This document shows positions 19,090 to 26,311 of a DNA stretch of 64,000 nt, in pieces; the stretch's first letter is position 1; each line of letters opens with the position of its first letter. Source of the stretch: Alphaproteobacteria bacterium. Lineage in GTDB: Bacteria > Pseudomonadota > Alphaproteobacteria > Micropepsales > Micropepsaceae. The translations under genes and the position numbers were made by a program. The notes under the pieces were generated by a model, which made no database searches, was not told where the DNA came from, and saw only the letters and a program-made list of their open reading frames with translations. The DNA lies in NCBI GenBank assembly GCA_016125165.1, contig WGMH01000001.1:558001-622000 (forward strand). The letters are read 5' to 3'.

Positions 19090-19844
19090 CCAATCGCTTT
19101 TCTCTCTCTGGAAAGTCGGCATACGTGACAGGCGGCAGCCGCGGTATTGGCAGGGCTATCGCAATCGGTATGGCGGAAGCCGGTGCGGATGTTGCTCTTT
19201 CCTATCGTTCGCGGCGTGACGAAGGCGAAGCTGTCGCAGACACGATCCGCAAGATGGGCCGCCGCGCGGTCGCTATTCAGATGGACGTGACAGATCGCGC
19301 CAGCGTGGAAGCCGCCGCGCGGGACGCACGAGGCACGCTTGGACCCATCAGTGTTCTTGTGAACAATGCAGGCATCAACAAACCGACGGATTTCGACCAG
19401 GTGGATGATGCAGACTGGGACGAGATTCTCGCGGCCAATCTGAAAGGCCCCTTCATATGCGCACAGGTTTTTCTGCCGCTGCTGAAGGAATCCGGCGGCG
19501 GAAGCATTGTTCATATCGGTTCGGTCAGCGGGCAATATGGCGGCCCACGAACGGCACACTATGCCGCCTCGAAGGCAGGGTTGATCTCGCTGGCACAAGT
19601 AATCGCGCGCTTCGGCGCGCCGAACAACATTCGCTCGAATGTGGTGGCTGCAGGCCTGATCGCCTCGGAAATGGCGGCGGCGGGCATGGCGGCGGCGAGC
19701 GTACAGAAAGCGGCAGACACCATTCTGCTGAAGCGATTGGGCGCACAGAGCGAAGTGGCGGATGCGGTCGTGTTTCTGGCGTCTGACGCTTCTGGCTACA
19801 TCACCGCGCAAACTCTCAACGTAAATGGCGGGCTCTACTTCTGA
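19086..19844 (+). CDS. SDR-family oxidoreductase
   Basis: 252 residues, a classical short-chain dehydrogenase. The cofactor motif TGGSRGIG is at about 11-18, NNAG at about 91-94, and the catalytic Ser/Tyr/Lys appear in GSVSGQYGG and YAASK. It is similar in form to FabG-type ketoreductases, but the operon suggests oxidation or reduction of a sugar intermediate, as for PtmA in Campylobacter flagellar clusters. Start and stop overlap both neighbours by one to four bases, so it is translated with the transketolase and ATP-grasp proteins. Confidence 0.88.
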   Translation: MTNRFSLSGKSAYVTGGSRGIGRAIAIGMAEAGADVALSYRSRRDEGEAVADTIRKMGRRAVAIQMDVTDRASVEAAARDARGTLGPISVLVNNAGINKPTDFDQVDDADWDEILAANLKGPFICAQVFLPLLKESGGGSIVHIGSVSGQYGGPRTAHYAASKAGLISLAQVIARFGAPNNIRSNVVAAGLIASEMAAAGMAAASVQKAADTILLKRLGAQSEVADAVVFLASDASGYITAQTLNVNGGLYF

Positions 19845-21061
19845 TGCAGAAAACCTTGCTCATCGTATCAGGCGGCATCGAGGCAGCAGACGCAGCGCGG
19901 CGCGCCAAGGAGATGGGACTGTACGTCGTCGTCTCCGATCTCGATCCCAATGCCCCCGGATTCACACATGCCGACTCTTGCCTTATCGCCGACGTTTACG
20001 GTCCTGAACAGACGGCGGCCGCAGCCGAACGCTTTCATCGGAAAATCCGCAAGATCGATGGCGTGATTTGCGTGGCGGCTGACGCACCCATGACCACGGC
20101 AACGGTGAGCGAACGGCTGGGGCTTCCCGGCATCAGCACGCACACCGCGCGGCTTGCATCGGACAAACTCGCCATGAAGCAGCGGTTTGCCGAATGCGGC
20201 GTTCCCGTTCCGTGGTTCAGCGAGGTCGAAACACCTCAGGCGCTATCGCGCATTGCCATCGAACGTGGCCACGATTTGGTGATCAAGCCGGTGGACAGCC
20301 GCGGCAGCCGTGGCGTGCAACGCGTGGCACAGGTGGCCGATCTGACCAAGGCCTTCTTTCTTGCCCGCAATCATTCTCCCAGCGAGCGTGTGATGGTGGA
20401 GCAATATCTGGAAGGCCCGCAGGTCTCCACCGAATCGCTGGTGGTGAATGGCGAATGCCACACGCTAGGCTTCTCGGATCGCAACTACGAATATCTTGAG
20501 CGTTACGCGCCCTTCTTCATTGAAAATGGCGGCGATCTGCCCAGTCACCTTTCCGGTGGCATTCAGGACAAAGTGAGAGCCGTTGTTGCGCAGGCTACCA
20601 GGGCGCTCGGCATCACCAATGGCACGGTCAAGGGTGATATTGTCGTGCACAGGGGCGAAGCCTTTGTGATCGAGCTGGCGGCGCGTCTGTCCGGCGGCTT
20701 TTTCTGCACCCGCGAAATTCCGCTCAATACTGGCGTCGATTTCGTCGGGGCGGCGATCCGCATCGCGCTGGGTGAAAGCGTCCCGCTTGAAGATCTGCAA
20801 CCGAAATCGCAGGTACCCGTCATCCAGCGTTACGCTTTCCCGACTCCGGGACGTGTGATTTCCGTCGAAGGCGCAGAAGAAGCGCGCAAGGTTCCTGGCG
20901 TCGCTGAAGTGATTGTGACGGCGCGGCCTGGCGACATCATTCCCGCAGCCGGTGACAAGCGTCCCTCCGCAGCCATGGTTCTGGCCACGGGCGCCTCACG
21001 CGAGCAGGCGCTCGCCGCCGCCAATGATGCGCTTGGCCATTTGAAGATTGAAACCGCATGA
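19844..21061 (+). CDS. ATP-grasp domain protein (CarB/PurK-like ligase)
   Basis: 405 residues. An N-terminal Rossmann-like pre-ATP-grasp part (LLIVSGGIEAADAARRAKE) is followed by an ATP-grasp fold (about 115-300) with a lysine/glycine loop (LVIKPVDSRGSRGVQRV), MVEQYLEGPQVS and the metal-site segment FVIELAARLSGGF. The family makes an acyl-phosphate and joins it to an amine or similar group. Such genes are frequent in flagellar and capsular sugar clusters, but no substrate is established here. Its ATG overlaps the SDR stop (TGATG), and its end overlaps the GH57-like gene by four bases. Confidence 0.85.
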   Translation: MQKTLLIVSGGIEAADAARRAKEMGLYVVVSDLDPNAPGFTHADSCLIADVYGPEQTAAAAERFHRKIRKIDGVICVAADAPMTTATVSERLGLPGISTHTARLASDKLAMKQRFAECGVPVPWFSEVETPQALSRIAIERGHDLVIKPVDSRGSRGVQRVAQVADLTKAFFLARNHSPSERVMVEQYLEGPQVSTESLVVNGECHTLGFSDRNYEYLERYAPFFIENGGDLPSHLSGGIQDKVRAVVAQATRALGITNGTVKGDIVVHRGEAFVIELAARLSGGFFCTREIPLNTGVDFVGAAIRIALGESVPLEDLQPKSQVPVIQRYAFPTPGRVISVEGAEEARKVPGVAEVIVTARPGDIIPAAGDKRPSAAMVLATGASREQALAAANDALGHLKIETA

Positions 21062-23031
21062 ATGCCCCACTCCGCGCGTACGAGCTGCAGGCCCAGGCCG
21101 GCACGCTTCATCTCTATGCCCTGTTTCACTTGAACCTCGCATTTTCATCCATCGAGGAAGCGCGGCGTGGTGAGGTGATTGCGAAGAGTTATTGGCCCAT
21201 GCTCGATCTGGCACAGGACTTCGGCCCTATTGGCGTCGAGCTGACCGGCTACACGCTGGAGGAAATCTTCGCACGCGATCCGGAATGGGTAGGACGATTC
21301 CGCGCGCTGATCGCGAGCGGAAATATCGAACTGATCGGTTCTGGTTACGCGCAGCTCATCGGCCCCCTTGTGCCCGCGAAGGTCAACCGCGAAAATCTGA
21401 AGATTGGAAACGGCGTCTACGAAAAACTTCTCGGCACCCGTCCGACCATTGCCCTCGTGAATGAGCAGGCGTATGGCGCAGGCTTGGTGCCACTCTATGC
21501 TGATGCCGGATACCGCGCCATTCTAATGGATTGGGAAAATGCAGGCGCCCTGCATACCGAATGGCCCCGCGAAACGCGCTTCCTGCCGCAAAGGGCCGTG
21601 GGGCCCGATGGATCAAGCATCGGCCTTCTTTGGACCAGCACCGTTGCCTTTCAGAAGCTTCAACGTCTCGCGCACGGCGATATGCCGCTCGAGGAATATC
21701 TGAACTTCGTACGCGCACAGCGCGGAGACGAATCGCGAGCGGTTTGCCTCTATGCAAATGACGCGGAAATCTTCGACTTTCGGCCAGGCCGATACAAGAC
21801 AGAGGAAGCAATCGCGCAGGAAAGCGAATGGTCCCGCATTCGCGCCGCATTCGTATCTCTCAAGGAAGAACCTTCAGCCAGGCTTTGTGCTCCGAGCGAA
21901 GTGCTGTCTCTCATCGAACACCGTCAAGCCGGCCAGCCTCTTCGACTTGAAGCTGCCGCCTGCCCCGTTCCGGTCAAGAAGCAGCGAAAGTACAGCCTGT
22001 CACGCTGGGCCGTTACCGGCCGGGACGACATCGGGATCAATGCGGCATGTCAGAGAATCTATGAGGGTTTGATAGCGCGGAACGCAGATGAGAGCGCCTG
22101 GAAAGAGCTTTGCTATCTATGGTCCAGCGATTTTCGCACACACATCACCAACGCGCGCTGGAACGCCTTTTGTGCGCGTCTGCGGAATGTGGAGGAGCAT
22201 TGGGCGCCATCGCCCCCGCTCTTCGTGAGCGATGCAGGTTCGACAGATGAAACCGCGCGGCATATTGACATCACGACTCCTGCCTTGAACGCCCGCCTCG
22301 ACCGTCGCCGCGGCCTCGCGATTGATGCGCTGCGCTTGCCCGGTCACAAGCAAGCGATCATTGGCGGTCTACCCCACGGACACTTCGATGACATATCGCT
22401 GCAAGCCGACTGGTATACTGGCGACTGCGTGTTCGAAGCGCCCGGAGAGCACAAGATCACCGATCTGGAATGGGCACATACGAGGGTACGCAGCAGCGAC
22501 AATGGAGACGTCGTGGTCTATGCCGCCATCGCCACACCGCGCGGTAACATCGAAAAGATCATGCGATTCAGCGCAGACAGCGCCCGAATCGAATTCGACA
22601 TCGTATTTCTTTGGGATGAAATTCCACGCGGCTCATTGCGACTTGGCCACATCACGTTGAAACCGGAAGCCTTCGATTGGGACAAGCTGTCCTTTGCCAC
22701 GCACAATGGCGGCGAACATGTCGAGCGATTCGCATTGAAGGATCAGACGGTCGAACATGGGCAGCCTGTATCGTTCCTCGTTTCCTGTGCGCACGGTTTC
22801 GGCATGACCGAAGGAGTTGCGGAAATCGGTGACGACAGGACTCGCGTTCGTGTTGAAGTGGATCGCGCCTCTGCACCATTGCTGGGGCTTGTTACGCACC
22901 GCCGGACTGGCGGAAGTCTATTCTGCCAGCTCGTTCTGTCAGCATCTGAGCTGGACGAGACGCGAAAGCCCTCGGCCTACAGGAATGACCCCAGACGCTT
23001 CCGATTTGCGGTCGAAATTCTGAAATCGTGA
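21058..23031 (+). CDS. Glycoside hydrolase family 57-like protein
   Basis: 657 residues. The N-terminal half resembles the GH57 (beta/alpha)7 barrel (LYALFHLNLAFSSIEE; GVELTGYTLEEIF; IELIGSGYAQLIGPL). ALVNEQAYGAG holds a glutamate in the position expected for the nucleophile. The C-terminal half (about 400-657) looks like the beta-sandwich of GH57 amylases or 4-glucanotransferases. No signal peptide is present, so it acts in the cytoplasm. It is the last gene of the operon and ends at a strong two-way terminator. A glycogen role is possible, but operon position points to the flagellar glycan. Confidence 0.75.
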   Translation: MNAPLRAYELQAQAGTLHLYALFHLNLAFSSIEEARRGEVIAKSYWPMLDLAQDFGPIGVELTGYTLEEIFARDPEWVGRFRALIASGNIELIGSGYAQLIGPLVPAKVNRENLKIGNGVYEKLLGTRPTIALVNEQAYGAGLVPLYADAGYRAILMDWENAGALHTEWPRETRFLPQRAVGPDGSSIGLLWTSTVAFQKLQRLAHGDMPLEEYLNFVRAQRGDESRAVCLYANDAEIFDFRPGRYKTEEAIAQESEWSRIRAAFVSLKEEPSARLCAPSEVLSLIEHRQAGQPLRLEAAACPVPVKKQRKYSLSRWAVTGRDDIGINAACQRIYEGLIARNADESAWKELCYLWSSDFRTHITNARWNAFCARLRNVEEHWAPSPPLFVSDAGSTDETARHIDITTPALNARLDRRRGLAIDALRLPGHKQAIIGGLPHGHFDDISLQADWYTGDCVFEAPGEHKITDLEWAHTRVRSSDNGDVVVYAAIATPRGNIEKIMRFSADSARIEFDIVFLWDEIPRGSLRLGHITLKPEAFDWDKLSFATHNGGEHVERFALKDQTVEHGQPVSFLVSCAHGFGMTEGVAEIGDDRTRVRVEVDRASAPLLGLVTHRRTGGSLFCQLVLSASELDETRKPSAYRNDPRRFRFAVEILKS

Positions 23032-23050
23032 TCTGCGCATTTCGAACGGA

Positions 23051-23086
23051 AAAAGCGGAAGACGATCTGCGCCGTCTTCCGCTTTT
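23051..23086. terminator. Two-way terminator between GH57-like gene and flagellin 1
   Basis: A perfect 14-base-pair stem (23051-23064 with 23073-23086, 8-base loop) begins with AAAA and ends with TTTT, so it can work on both strands. It lies 20 bases after the plus-strand operon and downstream of the minus-strand flagellin gene. Confidence 0.85.
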
Positions 23087-23173
23087 CCTTTAGTCTCGTC
23101 CCACCACGGACAACCCATGTAACGCCCCGGGGCGGTGCCGGCTTCAGGAAGCCGCCATCGCCTGCCGGAAAGC

Positions 23174-23201
23174 GGCGGCAGATCCGGACGGACCTGCCGC
23201 C
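23174..23201 (-). terminator. Stem-loop at 3' end of flagellin 1 transcript
   Basis: GGCGGCAG (23174-23181) pairs with CTGCCGCC (23194-23201) just after the flagellin stop. There is only a short T run on the minus side, so it may protect the mRNA end or act as a weak terminator ahead of the hairpin at 23051-23086. Confidence 0.45.
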
Positions 23202-23209
23202 AACGCTGC

Positions 23210-24034
23210 TTACCGGAAGAGCGAGAGCGTGATGGACGGCGCCGAATTCGCGATGGACAGCGCCTGAACACCCAGCTGCTGCTTGACCTGCAACGACTGG
23301 AGCAGTGCGCTTTCTTTCGCCATATCGGCATCGACCAGGTTGCCGATACCCTTGGTGAGGGTGTCGGAGAGCTTGCCTACAAAGTCGGCCTGGATCGAGA
23401 ACTTCTTCGCGCCGGCAGCGAGGCGGCCAAGAGCCGCGTTCACGTTCTGCAACGAAGCGGTGATCGTTGCCACCATCGTAGACGCCTTGGCGGCCGTGGA
23501 AATCACGCCCGTGGACTTCACGGTCACGATCGAGCCCGACAGCTTCAGGTTTTCGTCCTGCACGGTGATGCGGCGCGAACCATCGGCAGACGCCAGCGCC
23601 GTGATCTTCGCCGTGGTGTTGTTCACCAGGTTATAGTTGTTGAACACGGCGTTGGTCACGACCGTGGTGATCTGGTCGCGCAGCGCCTTGAAGTCTTCGT
23701 TGAGGGCCTGACGGCTCGCCGTATCGAGGGAAGCGTCAGAGGCGGCCAGCGCCTTCTGCTTCATTTCGATGAGCAGATCCGAAATCGAGTTGCCGGCCGA
23801 GACCGCGACGTCGATGGTGGAGATGCCGCGATTCAAGCTGTCGGTGACCGACTCGTAGGCCGCAACGTCACCGCGCATGTTTTGCGCGATGGCGAAGGTA
23901 GCGCCGTTGTCTTTCGCCGAGGAAACCTTCAGGCCGGTGTTGATGGCGGTCTGGACAGTGGACAGCTGCGAGTTGGTGGAATTGAGGTACTGAAGGGCCA
24001 CCATCGCGCCGTTATTGGTATTCACGCTAAGCAT
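23210..24034 (-). CDS. Flagellin (copy 1)
   Basis: 274 residues from ATG at 24034, which has GGAGG six bases upstream; the open frame runs further but without a ribosome site. N-terminal MLSVNTNNGAMVALQYLN and C-terminal LQSLQVKQQLGVQALSIAN are the conserved helices that form the filament core. The variable middle is short, as in other small alphaproteobacterial flagellins. It aligns without gaps with the second flagellin at 24355-25179. Export is by the flagellar type III system, so no signal peptide is present. Ser/Thr residues in the middle (about 130-210) are likely glycosylation targets for the TPR glycosyltransferases. Confidence 0.97.
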   Translation of the reverse strand: MLSVNTNNGAMVALQYLNSTNSQLSTVQTAINTGLKVSSAKDNGATFAIAQNMRGDVAAYESVTDSLNRGISTIDVAVSAGNSISDLLIEMKQKALAASDASLDTASRQALNEDFKALRDQITTVVTNAVFNNYNLVNNTTAKITALASADGSRRITVQDENLKLSGSIVTVKSTGVISTAAKASTMVATITASLQNVNAALGRLAAGAKKFSIQADFVGKLSDTLTKGIGNLVDADMAKESALLQSLQVKQQLGVQALSIANSAPSITLSLFR

Positions 24035-24094
24035 TTCTGCCTCCGTTCTGGTCTCATGATCACGAGCGTTATGCTCTTGGGACGTTTTGTCCCG
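24035..24094 (-). promoter_or_regulatory. Structured 5' leader of flagellin 1
   Basis: Between the predicted transcription start (about 24094) and the ATG lie two small hairpins: GGGAC-loop-GTCCC at 24079-24093, at the very 5' end, and GAGC-loop-GCTC at 24064-24076. The decamer ACCAGAACGG (24043-24052, minus strand) is shared with the other flagellin leader. FlbT is known in Caulobacter to act on a flagellin leader, so this is a plausible FlbT target. Confidence 0.5.
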
Positions 24095-24099
24095 AGGAC

Positions 24100-24122
24100 C
24101 TAAAGGCAATGAACGTGCCGCG
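24100..24122 (-). promoter_or_regulatory. Sigma-54-type promoter of flagellin 1
   Basis: The minus strand reads CGGCACGTTCATTGCC: GG at 24119-24118, ten bases, GC at 24107-24106. Both halves match GGCACG and TTGC. Predicted start is near 24094, giving a leader of about 60 bases. Confidence 0.8.
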
Positions 24123-24206
24123 ATCGATTTACCGTTCGCTAACTTTCAAATTCGCGGCTCAGGCTGGAAATGCTTGCCGGGCGCAAATGGCGCTCTGCAG
24201 AAATTT

Positions 24207-24225
24207 CCCGGCACAATTTGCCGGG
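24207..24225. promoter_or_regulatory. Palindromic activator site (ftr/FlbD-like) upstream of flagellin 1
   Basis: CCCGGCACAATTTGCCGGG is a 19-base palindrome of the form GGCA-N5-TGCC, about 120 bases upstream of the predicted start. Its position suits an enhancer for a sigma-54 activator such as FlbD. FlbD itself is not encoded in this window, so the binding protein is inferred. Confidence 0.55.
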
Positions 24226-24252
24226 TTCGGGAAGATATTGCCTAGTGTGAAG

Positions 24253-24265
24253 GGCAGAAATTGCC
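24253..24265. promoter_or_regulatory. Second GGCA-N5-TGCC site upstream of flagellin 1
   Basis: GGCAGAAATTGCC is a 13-base near-palindrome identical to the one at 47582-47594 before another sigma-54-type promoter. It lies about 165 bases upstream of the flagellin 1 start site. Confidence 0.55.
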
Positions 24266-24284
24266 TGGCAGAATCCAGCTCCCC

Positions 24285-24320
24285 AAAAGACGAACGGCGC
24301 GGGAGAGGCTCCCGCGCCGT
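24285..24320 (-). terminator. Terminator of flagellin 2
   Basis: A perfect 12-base-pair GC stem (24294-24305 with 24309-24320, 3-base loop) is followed on the minus strand by TCGTCTTTT. It lies 35 bases past the flagellin 2 stop. Confidence 0.85.
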
Positions 24321-24354
24321 CCAAACCCCATTTTTATCCCACGGATTTCCAAGT

Positions 24355-25179
24355 TTAGCGGAACAGCGAGAGAATGACCTGCGGCGCCTGATTGGCAATG
24401 GACAGGGCCTGCACGCCGAGCTGTTGCTTGACCTGCAACGACTGCAGTTTCGCGCTTTCGACTGCCATGTCGGCATCCACCAGATGACCGATACCCGAAG
24501 ACAGGGTGTCGGACAGTTTCTGGACGAATTCCGCCTGAATCGAATATTTTTTAGCCCCCGAGGACAGACGCGCCAGCGCGCTGTTCACGTTGGTCAGCGA
24601 AGACTGAATTGTCGCGATCATGGTCGACGCCTTGGCTTGCGTCGAGATCGAGCCGGTGGACTTGACCGTAACGATCGAGCCAGACAGCTTCATGTTTTCC
24701 GAATTCACCGTGATGCGCCGCGTGCCATCGGCAGAAGCGAGTGCGGTGATCTTCGTCGTTGTACCGTCCACGAGGTTGTAGTTGTTGAAGACAGCGTTAT
24801 TCACGATCGTGGTAATCTGATCGCGAAGCGCCTTGAAGTCTTCATTCAACGCCTGGCGGCTCGCCGTATCCAGTGACTGGTCGGATGCGGAAAGTGCCTT
24901 CTGCTTCATTTCGACGAGCAGATCCGAGATCGACTGCCCCGCGGAGAGGGCGACATCGATCGAAGACATGCCGCGATTGAGGCTATCCGTGACGGCCTGG
25001 TAGCCGGCAACATTACCACGCATGGTCTGCGCAATGGCAAAGGTCGCGCCGTCGTCTTTGGCGGACGCGACCTTCAGTCCCGTGTTGATGGCGTTCTGCG
25101 TGGACTGAAGTTGGCCAGCGGTGTCGTTGAGATACTGCAGCGCGATCATCGCGCCGGAGTTGGTATTGACGCTAAGCAT
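24355..25179 (-). CDS. Flagellin (copy 2)
   Basis: 274 residues from ATG at 25179 with GGAGA seven bases upstream. Same length as copy 1 and colinear throughout, with identical stretches such as ALNEDFKALRDQITT and KLSGSIVTVKSTG; differences are scattered substitutions, so the pair is an old tandem duplication rather than a recent copy. It forms part of the filament. It has its own leader, promoter-like site and terminator, so the two flagellins can be expressed separately. The terminator downstream of flaF insulates it from the flbT-flaF unit. Confidence 0.97.
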   Translation of the reverse strand: MLSVNTNSGAMIALQYLNDTAGQLQSTQNAINTGLKVASAKDDGATFAIAQTMRGNVAGYQAVTDSLNRGMSSIDVALSAGQSISDLLVEMKQKALSASDQSLDTASRQALNEDFKALRDQITTIVNNAVFNNYNLVDGTTTKITALASADGTRRITVNSENMKLSGSIVTVKSTGSISTQAKASTMIATIQSSLTNVNSALARLSSGAKKYSIQAEFVQKLSDTLSSGIGHLVDADMAVESAKLQSLQVKQQLGVQALSIANQAPQVILSLFR

Positions 25180-25244
25180 AAGAGTTCTCCATCCCGTTCT
25201 GGTGGCCTGACGGCCTTCTGCACGTCCGGGGCCCGATTGCCCCA
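25180..25244 (-). promoter_or_regulatory. Structured 5' leader of flagellin 2
   Basis: About 65 bases with strong pairing: CTGGTGG with CCACCAG across most of the leader, and an inner GGGGC/GCCCC stem. The decamer ACCAGAACGG (25194-25203, minus strand) recurs from the flagellin 1 leader, 14 bases before the ATG. Probable site for post-transcriptional control by FlbT/FlaF. Confidence 0.5.
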
Positions 25245-25253
25245 CCAGCCCAT

Positions 25254-25270
25254 TTCAATGGCTGTGCCAC
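25254..25270 (-). promoter_or_regulatory. Sigma-54-like promoter of flagellin 2
   Basis: TGGCACAGCCATTGAA on the minus strand has a perfect -24 half (TGGCAC) and correct spacing, but GA instead of GC at -12. Predicted start about 25244 gives a leader like that of flagellin 1, which supports the call despite the mismatch. Confidence 0.5.
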
Positions 25271-25334
25271 GCAAAAATCCGGATAAGCCATTGAAACCAC
25301 TAACATTTATTCTGACGCTGGCGCGTCATGACCC

Positions 25335-25347
25335 GGCAGTTCCTGCC
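25335..25347. promoter_or_regulatory. GGCA-N5-TGCC site upstream of flagellin 2
   Basis: GGCAGTTCCTGCC, flanked by CCC and GCC, fits the same palindrome pattern as the sites at 24207-24225 and 24253-24265. It is about 95 bases upstream of the predicted flagellin 2 start. Confidence 0.5.
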
Positions 25348-25374
25348 GCCCGGCAGAAGCGATCCGGGCACCGC

Positions 25375-25410
25375 CAAAAACAAAAATGCCGGCCGTTTCC
25401 GGCCGGCATT
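25375..25410 (-). terminator. Terminator of the flbT-flaF unit
   Basis: A perfect 10-base-pair stem (25385-25394 with 25401-25410) is followed on the minus strand by TTTTTGTTTTT. It begins 25 bases past the flaF stop. Confidence 0.9.
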
Positions 25411-25434
25411 CCCCCGAAAGTCGAACGGTCGTGG

Positions 25435-25785
25435 TTAAGCCGCGCCGCGCAGACCTTCCATGATCGTGCGGTTAACTTCGATCAGCGGATCAATTGAAGC
25501 ACCCTCGCGCGATACCTGTTTGGAATAGCGTGTGACCCACAGCGACAGCGATACGATCTGCGCGCGCACCTGTTCGGGCAGACGGTTACGCTCGTCCATG
25601 CAGTCCACGGCGAGAGTGCGCCACAGCTTGCGGTTCCAATCTAGCGCTTCCACCAGCGGGCCGCCGCGGGCGCCATTCTTGCTGACGTCGAGAAGCGCGC
25701 CGGTGACCTGACCGAACAGACGGTATTCAGTATCCCGCGGGTTCTCAGTAATTCGCTGCGTGTTTTGATACGCCGTGTGCGCCAT
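25435..25785 (-). CDS. flaF: Flagellar biosynthesis regulator FlaF
   Basis: 116 residues with the family start AYQNTQRITENPRDTEYRLFGQVT. FlaF is needed for flagellin production in alphaproteobacteria and acts with FlbT on flagellin synthesis or secretion. The start ATG at 25785 lies 41 bases inside the flbT reading frame; there is no later in-frame ATG that would keep the conserved N-terminus, so the overlap appears real. The gene ends just before a strong terminator. Confidence 0.93.
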   Translation of the reverse strand: MAHTAYQNTQRITENPRDTEYRLFGQVTGALLDVSKNGARGGPLVEALDWNRKLWRTLAVDCMDERNRLPEQVRAQIVSLSLWVTRYSKQVSREGASIDPLIEVNRTIMEGLRGAA

Positions 25786-26170
25786 AACTCAAACGCTCCT
25801 GTTCAAACTCGAATAGCTTCTTGCAGTTCATCAGCGCGCGATAGTAGCCCCCGCTCATGACGTCGCGGCTGATTTCGATGCAGGTTGTCAACGCTTCCTT
25901 GCTGGCAATCGCGCCCATGAACTCGGTCATGCGCAAGGCGAAGTCGTTGTAGAATTGTTCACCGTCTTCCGGTTCCAGATACATCATCATGATCGGGAAA
26001 TAGATGCGTCGGGCGGGCGTGGTCGCATCCTCCGGCTGCATGATATCCTTCTCGCGCAGCACGCAGGCTTTGTTCTGGATAACCAGACTGGTGCGTTTGT
26101 CACCATTGGTCAGGACCGCGCCATTCAGCACGAATTTCTCGCCGGGCTTCAAAGAAAGCTTGAGCGGCAT
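25745..26170 (-). CDS. flbT: Flagellin translation regulator FlbT
   Basis: 141 residues, usual FlbT length, beginning PLKLSLKPGEKFVLNGAV with the family segments RIYFPIMMMYLEP and YYRALMNCKKLFEFE. In Caulobacter FlbT lowers the stability of flagellin mRNA by acting on its 5' leader until the hook is complete. Target leaders are next door at 24035-24094 and 25180-25244. The ATG has GGAGAAACCT just upstream. Transcription is divergent from the FlmG-like gene; no sigma-54 site was found in the 141 bases between them. Confidence 0.95.
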   Translation of the reverse strand: MPLKLSLKPGEKFVLNGAVLTNGDKRTSLVIQNKACVLREKDIMQPEDATTPARRIYFPIMMMYLEPEDGEQFYNDFALRMTEFMGAIASKEALTTCIEISRDVMSGGYYRALMNCKKLFEFEQERLSYGAHGVSKHAANY

Positions 26171-26311
26171 AGGTTTCTCCTTCGCGCGGCGGCCATGCCT
26201 TCACAGCCCTGCCCTGCGCGTCTGGACCCCGACGCTAGCGCGCAATGCTTAACAAAGACCTTGCGCCTTGAAACAAGTTCTTCACGCAAGATTAAGCATG
26301 AGAGCCGTTCT

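Noticed and set aside
23135-24103. Long open frame on the plus strand opposite flagellin 1
   Set aside because: It mirrors the minus-strand flagellin codon pattern, has no family features and would cover the flagellin promoter region.
25955-26311. Upstream in-frame extension of the FlmG-like gene
   Set aside because: It overlaps flbT on the other strand for most of its length and adds residues unlike TPR glycosyltransferases; the ATG at 26312 is a better start.
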